Positions 1-7,636 of a stretch of DNA of 35,969 nt are shown one piece after another (position 1 is the stretch's first letter; each line of letters starts with the position of its first letter). This DNA is from Bacteroidales bacterium (GTDB taxonomy: Bacteria; Bacteroidota; Bacteroidia; Bacteroidales; UBA932). The position numbers and the translations under genes are program-made. Location of the stretch: positions 1 through 35,969 of the forward strand of contig JAGBSL010000010.1 in the NCBI GenBank assembly GCA_017631875.1. Direction: 5' to 3'. Under the pieces are notes generated by a model. The model was not told where the DNA came from. It made no database searches and saw only the letters and a list, made by a program, of their open reading frames with translations.

Positions 1-6
1 CGGATT

Positions 7-79
7 GATTCGCTAGCTCAGCAGGTAGAGCACAACACTTTTAATGTTGGGGTCATGGGTTCGAGCCCCATGCGAATCA
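7..79 (+). tRNA. tRNA-Lys (anticodon UUU)
   Basis: This 73-nt gene folds as a complete cloverleaf. The acceptor arms GATTCGC and GCGAATC pair perfectly, the D stem is GCTC/GAGC, the anticodon stem is CAACA/TGTTG with loop CTTTTAA, and the T stem is ATGGG/CCCAT around TTCGAGC. The anticodon TTT reads lysine AAA/AAG. The discriminator base is A. The CCA end is not encoded. Confidence 0.97.
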
Positions 80-90
80 CGGAAAATACT

Positions 91-163
91 GCTTCCCTAG
101 CTCAGTTGGTAGAGCACGACACTCTTAATGTTGGGGTCCAGGGTTCGAGCCCCTGGGGGAGCA
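91..163 (+). tRNA. tRNA-Lys (anticodon CUU)
   Basis: This 73-nt cloverleaf lies 11 nt after the first tRNA-Lys. The acceptor arms are GCTTCCC/GGGGAGC with one G-T pair. The anticodon stem CGACA/TGTTG holds loop CTCTTAA, giving anticodon CTT for lysine AAG, the lysine codon most used in the genes here. D and T arms are intact (GCTC/GAGC, CAGGG/CCCTG). CCA is not encoded. It is probably transcribed together with the UUU gene and ends at the terminator that follows. Confidence 0.97.
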
Positions 164-169
164 CGAAAG

Positions 170-198
170 GCCATCAGACTTTGTCTGGTGGCTTTTTT
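170..198 (+). terminator. Intrinsic terminator after the tRNA-Lys pair
   Basis: A 10-bp stem, GCCATCAGAC with GTCTGGTGGC (one G-T pair), has a TTT loop and is followed by a run of six T. It separates the tRNA unit from the uxuA promoter. Confidence 0.9.
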
Positions 199-221
199 GT
201 TGCGTGTCCTTTTCATAAGAC

Positions 222-252
222 TTTGCGGAGTTTGCAAAAAGTGTTAATTTTG
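222..252 (+). promoter_or_regulatory. Bacteroidetes-type promoter of uxuA
   Basis: TTTG at 222-225 is followed after exactly 19 nt by TAATTTTG at 245-252. This matches the Bacteroidetes sigma-ABfr pattern of a -33 TTTG and a -7 TAnnTTTG. The predicted start of transcription is near 258, about 27 nt ahead of the uxuA ATG at 285. Confidence 0.75.
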
Positions 253-284
253 GATTCCGATAGCGGAAAATACATTCTCTGATT

Positions 285-1514
285 ATGGAAAAAACATGGA
301 GATGGTTTGGAAAGAAGGATAAGATCACTCTTTCCATGTTGCGCCAGATCGGCGTCGAGGGCATCGTGACTGCTTTGCATGATGTCCCTAACGGCGAGGT
401 CTGGCCACGTGAGCAGATACGCGATCTACGCGAGTATATCGAGAGCTATGGCATGAGGTGGTCTGTTGTAGAGTCGCTTCCTGTGTGCGAAAGCATCAAG
501 TATGGCGGCCCTGACAGGGATCAGCTGATAGCCAACTATAAGGAGAGTCTTCGCAACCTTTCGGCAGAAGGTATACATACGATATGCTACAACTTCATGC
601 CTGTGCTTGACTGGGCCCGCACAGACCTGGATCATCCGAATCCGAACGGCACGACTAACCTCTATTTCTCATACAGCGAGTTCGCGTACTTTGACATATA
701 CATCGTTGGACGCGAAGGTGCCCGCGAGGAATGGGCGGCCTTCAAGGTTCCGGGAATCGATGCTGAGCGTGACATACTTGCTGAGGTTGAGGCGCTTCGT
801 GAGAAGATGACTCCGGAGGCGGAGCATAAGCTTGTGGAGAACATCATCGTGAAGACCCAGGGTTTCGTGAGCGGCAATATCCGCGAGGATGATGAGAAAC
901 CTGTGGAGCTATTCAAGCAGCTTCTTTCGCTTTATGACGGCATCACTAAGGATCAGCTTAGAGAAAATATGCGTTATTTCCTCTCGGCCATCATGCCTGT
1001 GTGCGAGGAGTGCGGAATGAACATGTGTGTCCATCCTGACGATCCTCCGTTCCCAGTGCTCGGACTTCCTCGTATCGTCACTTCTGAGGAGGATATAGAG
1101 TGGTTCCTCAATGCGGTAGACAATCCTCATAACGGTCTGACCTTCTGCGCAGGATCGCTGTCGGCAGGAGCCCAGAACGATGTTGTGGAGATGGCGCGCA
1201 AGTTTGCACCGCGCACTCATTTTGTGCATTTGAGGTCATGCCATATCTTCGAGAACGGTGACTTCACCGAGGCAAGCCATCTTGGTGGCCGCGCGGACAT
1301 CATAGAACTGGTGCGCATCTTCGAAAAGACCAATCCGGAGCTTCCGATGCGTGTGGACCACGGTATGACAATGCTTGGCGACGAGACTCGCGGCTATAAT
1401 GCGGGTTATGGATTCCTCGGAAGAATGTTCGCGATGGGACAGATCCAGGGAGTCATGGCTACAGTGGACAGGGAATTAGGTTTGAAATATAAAATTACAG
1501 GATTCTATGAATAA
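285..1514 (+). CDS. uxuA: D-mannonate dehydratase
   Basis: UxuA dehydrates D-mannonate to 2-keto-3-deoxy-D-gluconate in the cytoplasmic hexuronate pathway, using a divalent metal. The 409-aa protein spans the whole family TIM barrel. Recognisable blocks are the N-terminal TWRWFGKKD, the metal-site regions CVHPDDPPF and HLRSCH, FTEASHLGG, and the C-terminal RVDHGMTMLGDE with GYGFLGRMFAMGQI. It begins 27 nt after a predicted start site, and its last 8 nt overlap the following SDR gene, so the two are translationally coupled. No uronate isomerase (uxaC) is visible in the window. The family assignment is secure. Confidence 0.96.
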   Translation: MEKTWRWFGKKDKITLSMLRQIGVEGIVTALHDVPNGEVWPREQIRDLREYIESYGMRWSVVESLPVCESIKYGGPDRDQLIANYKESLRNLSAEGIHTICYNFMPVLDWARTDLDHPNPNGTTNLYFSYSEFAYFDIYIVGREGAREEWAAFKVPGIDAERDILAEVEALREKMTPEAEHKLVENIIVKTQGFVSGNIREDDEKPVELFKQLLSLYDGITKDQLRENMRYFLSAIMPVCEECGMNMCVHPDDPPFPVLGLPRIVTSEEDIEWFLNAVDNPHNGLTFCAGSLSAGAQNDVVEMARKFAPRTHFVHLRSCHIFENGDFTEASHLGGRADIIELVRIFEKTNPELPMRVDHGMTMLGDETRGYNAGYGFLGRMFAMGQIQGVMATVDRELGLKYKITGFYE

Positions 1515-2319
1515 TCTTTTTGACATCAAAGGAAATGTGACCGTCATTACTGGCGGCACAGGAGTACTGGGCCGTGCAATTGCGAAGTACCTTGCCCTTA
1601 ACGGAGCCAAGGTTGTGATACTCGGCCGTAAGGAGGATGTGGGCAATCAGATTGCCGCGGACATCCGTGCTGAGGGCGGCGAGTGTGAGTTCATGAAGAC
1701 TGACGTGCTGAATGTCGAGGTCGTAAGGAAGAACTGCGAGGATATCCTTGCGAAATACGGCCGTGTAGACACCCTTCTCAATGCGGCAGGAGGTAACATG
1801 CCCGGTGCGACTATCCCACCTGACAAGACAATTTTCGACCTCCAGCCGGATCAGTTCCAGACTGTGCTGGATCTGAACCTTACCGGTACAGTTATCCCGA
1901 CTCAGATCTTCCTTGAGCCTATGGTAAAGCAGGGTAAGGGCGCAGTCATCAACTTCTCATCGATGGCAGCCTTCCGTCCTATGACACGTGTCGCAGGATA
2001 TGCTGCGGCAAAGGCCGGAATATCAAACTTCACTGCATACATGGCGACAGAGTGCGCTAAGAAGTTCGGTGAGGGAATCAGGGTCAATGCTATTGCTCCG
2101 GGATTCTTCCTGACAGAGCAGAACCGTTCGCTTCTTACCAATCCAGACGGCTCATACACTCAGCGAGGCCAGGATGTCATCCGTCAGACTCCGTTCGGTC
2201 GAATGGGCGAGCCGGAAGAACTTTGCGGAACGATCCATTATCTGATGTCGGATGCCTCCAAGTTCGTGACCGGCACGGTTGCGGTCGTGGATGGAGGATT
2301 TAATGTATTTGCTATGTAA
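1507..2319 (+). CDS. SDR-family D-mannonate oxidoreductase (fructuronate reductase)
   Basis: This 270-aa short-chain dehydrogenase most likely interconverts D-fructuronate and D-mannonate with NAD(P)H, the step before UxuA. The Rossmann motif TGGTGVLG lies near residue 17 and NAAGG follows beta-4. The catalytic set is Ser152, Tyr165 and Lys169 (YAAAK). The C-terminal GTVAVVDGGF is typical of SDRs. E. coli UxuB belongs to a different, long-chain family; an SDR taking this role next to uxuA is common in Bacteroidetes. The 8-nt overlap with uxuA supports the pairing. The exact substrate is inferred from context; another sugar-acid dehydrogenase is possible. Confidence 0.85.
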   Translation: MNNLFDIKGNVTVITGGTGVLGRAIAKYLALNGAKVVILGRKEDVGNQIAADIRAEGGECEFMKTDVLNVEVVRKNCEDILAKYGRVDTLLNAAGGNMPGATIPPDKTIFDLQPDQFQTVLDLNLTGTVIPTQIFLEPMVKQGKGAVINFSSMAAFRPMTRVAGYAAAKAGISNFTAYMATECAKKFGEGIRVNAIAPGFFLTEQNRSLLTNPDGSYTQRGQDVIRQTPFGRMGEPEELCGTIHYLMSDASKFVTGTVAVVDGGFNVFAM

Positions 2320-2323
2320 AATG

Positions 2324-2358
2324 AAACGACTCAGTCACCGGTGACTGAGTCGTTTTAT
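2324..2358. terminator. Bidirectional intrinsic terminator between convergent operons
   Basis: A perfect inverted repeat has 16-bp arms at 2324-2339 and 2340-2355. T-rich sequence follows on the plus side and A-rich sequence becomes T-rich on the minus side. It lies between the stop of the SDR gene and the stop of the minus-strand ROK gene and can serve both. Confidence 0.9.
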
Positions 2359-2359
2359 T

Positions 2360-3556
2360 TTATAGCAACCCCAGCAGCTTGCTGCGGCTGAGCATGCAGG
2401 AGCCGATCGCTCCGGCTTTCTTGCCGAGCTTCGAGAACTTGATGGTCGTGTCGCTGTTGATGATGTTGAGGGAGTGCTTCTGGATGGCGCTCTTTATCGG
2501 CAGCAGCAGATACTCTCTTGTAATAGCCACGTTTCCACCTATTACGATGAGTTCCGGATTGAACAAGTTGATGAGTCCCGCTATTGCGCGTCCGAGAGTG
2601 GTTCCGATTTCCTCCACGACTTCTATCGCAAGCACGTCTTCCTCATTGACTGCGTCTATGATCTCTTCTATATGGATAGTCTCTCCTCTGTTGAACTTGT
2701 CGGAAAGCATCGACGTTCTGCCTTCCTTGAGTTTTTCAAGGAATATCCTATGTACTGCTGAGCCTGATGCGCCTGTCTCAAGGCAGCCCATCTTTCCGCA
2801 GTGGCAGATCTGGTTGTTGTTCAGGAGAGGGAAGTGGCCGATCTCGCCGGAGAATCCGGACTTTCCGTATGAGAGTTTTCCATCTATGATCATTCCCATT
2901 CCGAGTCCCCATGCCACGTTGAGGTAGAGCATGTTCCTCTCTCCGTTTGCCGCTCCGCAGATGTATTCGCCATAAGTCATCGCTCTGGAGTCATTCTCCA
3001 CGAATGCCGGCTTGCCGAGCTCGTCTTCAAGAACTGAAGCTATCGGCTTGTCCTCGCCGATGAAGTATGAGAAGCAGTATCCTGTCTCATTGTTGACGCG
3101 ACCAGTGAGGTTGAATCCGTATGCAAGTACTTTCGCCGGGTCGATCCCGCTTTCGCGTAGTTCGTCGTTTATGACTCTGCACATCTGCCTGAAGGATTCT
3201 TCGGAATTCTCCACCTTGAAGTCGATGCTTTCATGGAAATCCACCAGAGTTCCCTTGAAATCGGTGACGGCAAAGCCGATGAATTTGCGCCTGATGTCCA
3301 CGCCGACAAAATATCCGGCTGAAGGGTTCAGTCCGTAGATGCTCGGACGGCGGCCTCCGTTGGTGCCGACCTTGCCCATATCCATGAGAAGTCCGTCTTC
3401 AAGCAGTTCTCCGACCAGTTTGGTCGTTGTCGGTATGCTGGTGTCCAGCTCCTTGCTCAAGTCGGCAAGACTATAATCTCCATCGTTGATACAGAGGCCT
3501 ATTATCCTCTGCTTCAACGATGCGTTCTTTCCGTCTGAATTCTTAAAAAAGTTCAT
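2360..3556 (-). CDS. ROK-family transcriptional repressor
   Basis: This 398-aa protein has the NagC/Mlc/XylR architecture. An N-terminal winged helix-turn-helix (about residues 15-65, with LADLSKELDTSIPTTTKLVGEL) precedes a ROK sugar-kinase-like domain. The ROK zinc motif CHCGKMGCLE lies near residue 252 and GEIGHF precedes it. ROK repressors sense a free or phosphorylated sugar and release their operator. It is the last gene of a minus-strand operon with the DUF4434 protein and MFS porter, 21 nt after the porter stop. No HTCS or ECF-sigma/anti-sigma gene is present in the window, so this is the only visible candidate regulator for the neighbouring loci. Its ligand is unknown; an amino sugar or hexuronate product would fit. 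Confidence 0.92.
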   Translation of the reverse strand: MNFFKNSDGKNASLKQRIIGLCINDGDYSLADLSKELDTSIPTTTKLVGELLEDGLLMDMGKVGTNGGRRPSIYGLNPSAGYFVGVDIRRKFIGFAVTDFKGTLVDFHESIDFKVENSEESFRQMCRVINDELRESGIDPAKVLAYGFNLTGRVNNETGYCFSYFIGEDKPIASVLEDELGKPAFVENDSRAMTYGEYICGAANGERNMLYLNVAWGLGMGMIIDGKLSYGKSGFSGEIGHFPLLNNNQICHCGKMGCLETGASGSAVHRIFLEKLKEGRTSMLSDKFNRGETIHIEEIIDAVNEEDVLAIEVVEEIGTTLGRAIAGLINLFNPELIVIGGNVAITREYLLLPIKSAIQKHSLNIINSDTTIKFSKLGKKAGAIGSCMLSRSKLLGLL

Positions 3557-3577
3557 AGTGTATGTTCAGGTATTTGT

Positions 3578-4966
3578 CTACTTCCTGCTTGTCCAGTAGG
3601 CTTCGATCTCTTCAAGGGTCTTTCCTGTGGTTTCAGGAATCACCTTCCACATGATGAGCATGTAAGGGACGCAGCATGCGGCGAAGATGAAGAATGTGCC
3701 TGCCTGGCTCCATCCCAGAAGGATAGGGGTGAGCTGGCCGATAAGGTATGTGCCGATCCAGAGGGCGAAGCCGGCGATTGACATGGCGCGGCCGCGTACG
3801 CTGTTAGGGTACATCTCTGAAAGAAGCACGAATACAACTGCGCAGATCGAAATCGCGGTGCAGAAGACATAAGCGAGGAAGAATGTGAGCATGAATCCGT
3901 TGCCCAGGCCGATGTGTGCGCCCCATGCGAAGTAGATGCCGATTGCGAGCAGGCAGAGGATCATTCCGCTCACGCCCCAGTAGATGAGCTGCTTGCGGCC
4001 TACTCTATCGATGATGAACACAGCAAGTACTGTAGTCACGCAGTTTACTACTCCTACAAGTACTGTAGAGAACATAGGGTTGTCGAATCCTGCGTCAGAG
4101 AAGATCTTTGGTCCATAGTAAAGCACGGCGTTTACACCCATGAACTGGCCGAGGATGGCGATTGCACTACCTGCGATTACTGCGATGAGGATGCCGGGTT
4201 TGAGGAGGTCGGACCATGCTCCCTTGTTTTCACCTTTGAGTGATGTCTGTGTTGTCTCGATTTCTTCCTTCACCTCTGTGTCTGAGGCATATATCTTTGC
4301 CAGTACGGTAGAAGCCTTGTCAAGCTTGCCCTTTACGATAAGCCACTTCGGACTCTCAGGGATGAAGAAGATGATGGTGAAGAACAGAAGGGCAGGGAGT
4401 GTCTCGCTACCGAGCATTCCGCGCCACATCTCGGCGTTCCACATGTTTGTCCAGAGATTTCCTACTACGGCGAGGTCTCCGCCTGCATCAATCACCCAGT
4501 TTGCCATGTATGCAAGGAGGAAGCCCACTGTCACCGCGAGCTGGTAGAGAGACACAAGTGTTCCGCGGATCTTTGCTGGCGATACCTCTGATATATATAT
4601 AGGTGAAACGATAGAGACGATACCGATGCCGACGCCGCCAATGATGCGGTATGCTACCAGGCCGTCAAAGCTGCCGCATACAGCGCAGCCTATTGCGGAG
4701 ATGCTGAAGAGGGCAGCAGAGATGAGCATTGTGAACTTGCGTCCGAGATAGTCGCTGAGTGATCCGGCAACGAGCACGCCGCAGATCGATCCGATCAGCG
4801 CGCAGCCTACATACCAGCCTTCACCTGCATCTGAAAGGCCGAACTGAGCCTTCACTATGGCAGTAGTTCCGGAAATGACAGCAGTGTCATATCCGAAGAG
4901 AATACCTCCTATGGCAGCAACCACCGCCATGAAGATCACATATCCTATTGTGTTTTTCTGTTTCAT
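3578..4966 (-). CDS. Sugar-porter MFS transporter (XylE-like)
   Basis: This is an inner-membrane proton-coupled sugar symporter of the Sugar Porter family. The 462-aa protein shows the family signatures: GRKFTML after TM2, PESPKWLIVKGK in the central loop, DRVGRKQLI between TM8 and TM9, and PETTGKTLEE at the C terminus, with about 12 membrane segments. I start it at the ATG at 4966 (MKQKNTIGYV), just before TM1. An in-frame ATG at 5020 would add 18 residues inside the upstream gene and is less likely. Only 1 nt separates this start from the stop of the DUF4434 gene. It probably imports a mono- or disaccharide released in the periplasm. The sugar cannot be read from sequence. Confidence 0.92.
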   Translation of the reverse strand: MKQKNTIGYVIFMAVVAAIGGILFGYDTAVISGTTAIVKAQFGLSDAGEGWYVGCALIGSICGVLVAGSLSDYLGRKFTMLISAALFSISAIGCAVCGSFDGLVAYRIIGGVGIGIVSIVSPIYISEVSPAKIRGTLVSLYQLAVTVGFLLAYMANWVIDAGGDLAVVGNLWTNMWNAEMWRGMLGSETLPALLFFTIIFFIPESPKWLIVKGKLDKASTVLAKIYASDTEVKEEIETTQTSLKGENKGAWSDLLKPGILIAVIAGSAIAILGQFMGVNAVLYYGPKIFSDAGFDNPMFSTVLVGVVNCVTTVLAVFIIDRVGRKQLIYWGVSGMILCLLAIGIYFAWGAHIGLGNGFMLTFFLAYVFCTAISICAVVFVLLSEMYPNSVRGRAMSIAGFALWIGTYLIGQLTPILLGWSQAGTFFIFAACCVPYMLIMWKVIPETTGKTLEEIEAYWTSRK

Positions 4967-4967
4967 C

Positions 4968-6056
4968 TTATTTAATGTTAAAGTACTCCTTATATCTATT
5001 ATAGAGGTTACCGGCAGCACCGTAAACCGACTGAGGGCTCAGGAAGTGCGGGAACTCGAAGGTGATCGCCTTGTCATATCCGCATCTCTTCGCAGCCTCC
5101 AGCTTCAGGCGGAGCTTGTCAAACTTGATAGGGAGGAACTTGATAGGCATGTCGCGGTCGAATGTCTCCGCATTAGTCCAGCACTGCATGCCGTACTTGT
5201 CAGCCATCTTCTTGTTCACGCTGAAGAAAGCGTCAAGCTCGTCGTAGTCGATATGTCCGTCCTGGAAAGCAACCGCATCCACTACATCATGGATACCCGA
5301 GAAGATCTGACTCCACTCTCTCTCATGTGCCTCGATGGAAACGGCATCCTCCTTGGTGAGTGCCGCACCTGCTGCGCTCACTGCCTTCTTGCCGTCGATC
5401 CAAGGAGAGATGAACACAGGCATACCGCCTGAAACCTCCTTACACTGCGCTCCCATTGCGTGGAAGGCGTCAACCGCTCCGATCGTGTCACGGCTGATCT
5501 CTGTGCTGAGGTACCATCCTCCGAAGCTGTCATACTTCTCTCCGTACATCTTCCAGACCTCGTCGATCACGAACTTGTTGTCCTCGATCTCGTGGCTCAT
5601 GTCTTTTGTGTCCCAATATACGCCAGAGTCATAAAGTCCGAGGTAGAACTTCATGCCGTGCTTCTGCGCGAGGCGGCAGAACATGTCGATAAGGTCCACA
5701 GAAGGCATGTAGCAGCCCTTCTTGAGGAGGTAAGGTGACGGGTAAGTGATGAATTTACGGTATCCGCAGCGGATGTCGATCACTGTATCGATACCGATCG
5801 CCTTCATGTACGCGAAGTCCTGGTCCCATTCCTTTTCGCCCCAGTTCTGGTGCGGGATGTCGTGGGAGATCTCGTCAAGGAATGTTCCTGTGATGCGGAG
5901 TCCGTTGTCCTTAGGGACGATCAGCCCTCCTGCAGATGTGTCGAGGACTGTGTCTGCGCTCTTGTCAGAAGAGCACGAAGAAAGAAGTGACGGCGCAACG
6001 AGGGCAGAAGCGCCACCGATCGCCATTGTTTTTAGAAAGTCTCTACGGTCAGCCAT
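4968..6056 (-). CDS. DUF4434-type glycoside-hydrolase-like lipoprotein (first copy)
   Basis: This 362-aa protein belongs to the DUF4434 group of putative TIM-barrel glycoside hydrolases, whose activity is not known to me. The N terminus has a twin-arginine-like RRDFLK followed by a hydrophobic stretch and a lipobox LSSC with Cys28, so it may be exported folded and then lipidated. The family block begins at ITGTFLDEISHDIPHQNWG. Acidic and aromatic candidates for catalysis are in GGWYLSTEIS and CWTNAETFDRD. It heads the minus-strand operon with the MFS and ROK genes. A paralogue at 21249-22295 shares TFLDEIS.DIPHQNWG, FYLGLYDSG/FYFGMYDSG and the C-terminal FEFPHF/FEFSHF block but has a Sec lipoprotein signal. 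Confidence 0.85.
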   Translation of the reverse strand: MADRRDFLKTMAIGGASALVAPSLLSSCSSDKSADTVLDTSAGGLIVPKDNGLRITGTFLDEISHDIPHQNWGEKEWDQDFAYMKAIGIDTVIDIRCGYRKFITYPSPYLLKKGCYMPSVDLIDMFCRLAQKHGMKFYLGLYDSGVYWDTKDMSHEIEDNKFVIDEVWKMYGEKYDSFGGWYLSTEISRDTIGAVDAFHAMGAQCKEVSGGMPVFISPWIDGKKAVSAAGAALTKEDAVSIEAHEREWSQIFSGIHDVVDAVAFQDGHIDYDELDAFFSVNKKMADKYGMQCWTNAETFDRDMPIKFLPIKFDKLRLKLEAAKRCGYDKAITFEFPHFLSPQSVYGAAGNLYNRYKEYFNIK

Positions 6057-6130
6057 AGTATGTATGATTTTACTGTTATTGTAAATTTATAATGTTTTTC
6101 GTCCCATTATGGATGGACCAAAAATTCTTA

Positions 6131-6138
6131 CAAATATA
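6131..6138 (-). promoter_or_regulatory. Predicted -7 box for the DUF4434-MFS-ROK operon
   Basis: On the minus strand, TATATTTG matches TAnnTTTG exactly. No clear TTTG lies 19-21 nt upstream, so the call is tentative. The start of transcription would be near 6126, leaving a leader of about 70 nt before the ATG at 6056. Confidence 0.45.
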
Positions 6139-6230
6139 ATAAATAATAGACATTGTGACTGTTTTCTTTCTTTAAATTTAAAAATAATGCCTCAATTTTT
6201 AAAAAATCTTAAAAAATAAGGATGATTTCG

Positions 6231-6260
6231 TTGTTCGTTCTAAAAAATGTGTTACTTTTG
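6231..6260 (+). promoter_or_regulatory. Bacteroidetes-type promoter of the GHL10-SusCD operon
   Basis: TTG at 6231-6233 is followed after 19 nt by TACTTTTG at 6253-6260, the same spacing as the uxuA promoter. The ATG of the first gene is at 6282, so the leader is about 15 nt. It is divergent from the DUF4434 operon across a 225-bp A/T-rich region. Confidence 0.75.
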
Positions 6261-6281
6261 CAAATTGTAAAATAGTGCAAA

Positions 6282-7601
6282 ATGAAGACATTCGGACGTT
6301 TTTTACTTGCTGCAACAGTGGTTTTAGCAGCGTTATCATGTAAAGAGAAAGTCAACCATAATTATATGTGGTTCGACTGCGAGGCTAACTATGCGACCCT
6401 TTCGCATCCTGATTCCATCAAGTTCTACCTTGAGAAGTGTAAGGATCTTGGATTCGGAAACGTCGTCGTAGACGTCAAGTCAATCATGGGTGAAGTTCTC
6501 TATGACAGCGAGATAGCTCCGTATATGGGAGACTGGGAAGGCGTAGAGAGACCGCGCGACTATGACATGCTCGGATACTTCATCGAGTATGGTCACGAGA
6601 TGGGACTCAAGGTCTTCGGATCGCTTAACGTATTTGCCGGCGGCCACAACTACTTCGACAGGGGAGTGGTCTATATGGATAAGGCTGCATGGCAGTCTAT
6701 CTGCTACCACAACGGCGTGCTCACACCGATTTCAGAGATCAAGTCTAACTACAACTGCATGATGAACCCTTCAAACCCTGAGGTTCAGGAGTATCAGATC
6801 GAGATTCTCAAGGAGTTCGCACGCAAATATCCTGAGGTTGACGGACTTATTTTCGACCGTGTACGTTACGACGGCATCACCGCTGACTTCAGTGAGCTTT
6901 CAAAGAAGCAGTTCGAGGAGTATGCAGGCGTGACAGTCGAGAACTTCCCTGAGGATATCCTCAGCTGGTATGACGAGGACGGAAACCTCCGTCAGAACTG
7001 GGTTCCTGGAAAATATGGAAAGAAGTGGGTCGAGTGGAGAGCTATGGTCATCCACGACTTCGTGGAGAAGGCTCATGCCGCCCTCAAGGAGATCAACCCG
7101 GACCTCATCATCGGCGACTACACAGGAGCATGGTATCCTACATATTGGCAGCTCGGCGTGAACTGGGCAAGCAAGGACTATGACCCATATCAGGTTCCAG
7201 AGTATAAGGCTTGGGCAACTGAAGACTATTATAAGTCAGGTTACGCAGAGATGCTTGACGTATATATGACCGGTCTTTACTACTCATTCATCACAAAGGA
7301 CGATGTTGACAAGGCTACAGGTGTCGTTGGACAGCGCAGCGAGGCGGGTATGGACAACAGCCTTACATACTGTTACAGCGTTGAAGGCGGTGCTGAGATT
7401 GCAAAGCATATCACAAAGGGTGTCGTTCCGGTAATAGGTTCGATCTATGTGGAGCAGTACCTCGGAGACTTCACTCCATTCGGACCTGCTGTGACTCAGG
7501 CGCTTAAGAGCACTGACGGAGTCATGATCTTCGATATCGTACACCTCAACAAGCATAAGCTTTGGGAGGAGCTTGAGGCGGCGATGAAGGCGGCTGAATA
7601 A
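6282..7601 (+). CDS. GHL10-family glycoside hydrolase-like lipoprotein (first copy)
   Basis: This 439-aa lipoprotein (lipobox ALSC, Cys20) belongs to glycosyl-hydrolase-like family 10 (PF02638/DUF187). The barrel starts at YMWFDCEANYATL. Family landmarks are VVVDVKSIMGEVLY, the strand-end motif GLIFDRVRYDG, the helix WRAMVIHDFVEKAH, and GDYTGAWY with GVNWASKDY. E. coli DigH (YddW), a member of this family, cleaves peptidoglycan glycan strands lacking stem peptides, which gives the best functional lead. It is the first gene of the PUL operon, 35 nt before SusC. Compared with the two other copies it lacks the long proline/aspartate linker after the lipid anchor. Substrate is unknown. Confidence 0.86.
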   Translation: MKTFGRFLLAATVVLAALSCKEKVNHNYMWFDCEANYATLSHPDSIKFYLEKCKDLGFGNVVVDVKSIMGEVLYDSEIAPYMGDWEGVERPRDYDMLGYFIEYGHEMGLKVFGSLNVFAGGHNYFDRGVVYMDKAAWQSICYHNGVLTPISEIKSNYNCMMNPSNPEVQEYQIEILKEFARKYPEVDGLIFDRVRYDGITADFSELSKKQFEEYAGVTVENFPEDILSWYDEDGNLRQNWVPGKYGKKWVEWRAMVIHDFVEKAHAALKEINPDLIIGDYTGAWYPTYWQLGVNWASKDYDPYQVPEYKAWATEDYYKSGYAEMLDVYMTGLYYSFITKDDVDKATGVVGQRSEAGMDNSLTYCYSVEGGAEIAKHITKGVVPVIGSIYVEQYLGDFTPFGPAVTQALKSTDGVMIFDIVHLNKHKLWEELEAAMKAAE

Positions 7602-7636
7602 GACAAAACTAACAACTAACTAATCATACTACCCAA

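Noticed and set aside
55..282. 75-codon frame over the tRNA genes
   Set aside because: It translates tRNA and terminator sequence and is not a gene.
2379..2927. 182-codon plus-strand open frame
   Set aside because: It is antisense to the well-supported ROK gene and its protein is low-complexity Ser/Pro/Ile without family features.
4967..5020. N-terminal extension of the MFS transporter
   Set aside because: It lies inside the end of the upstream DUF4434 gene; the methionine at 4966 directly precedes the first membrane segment.
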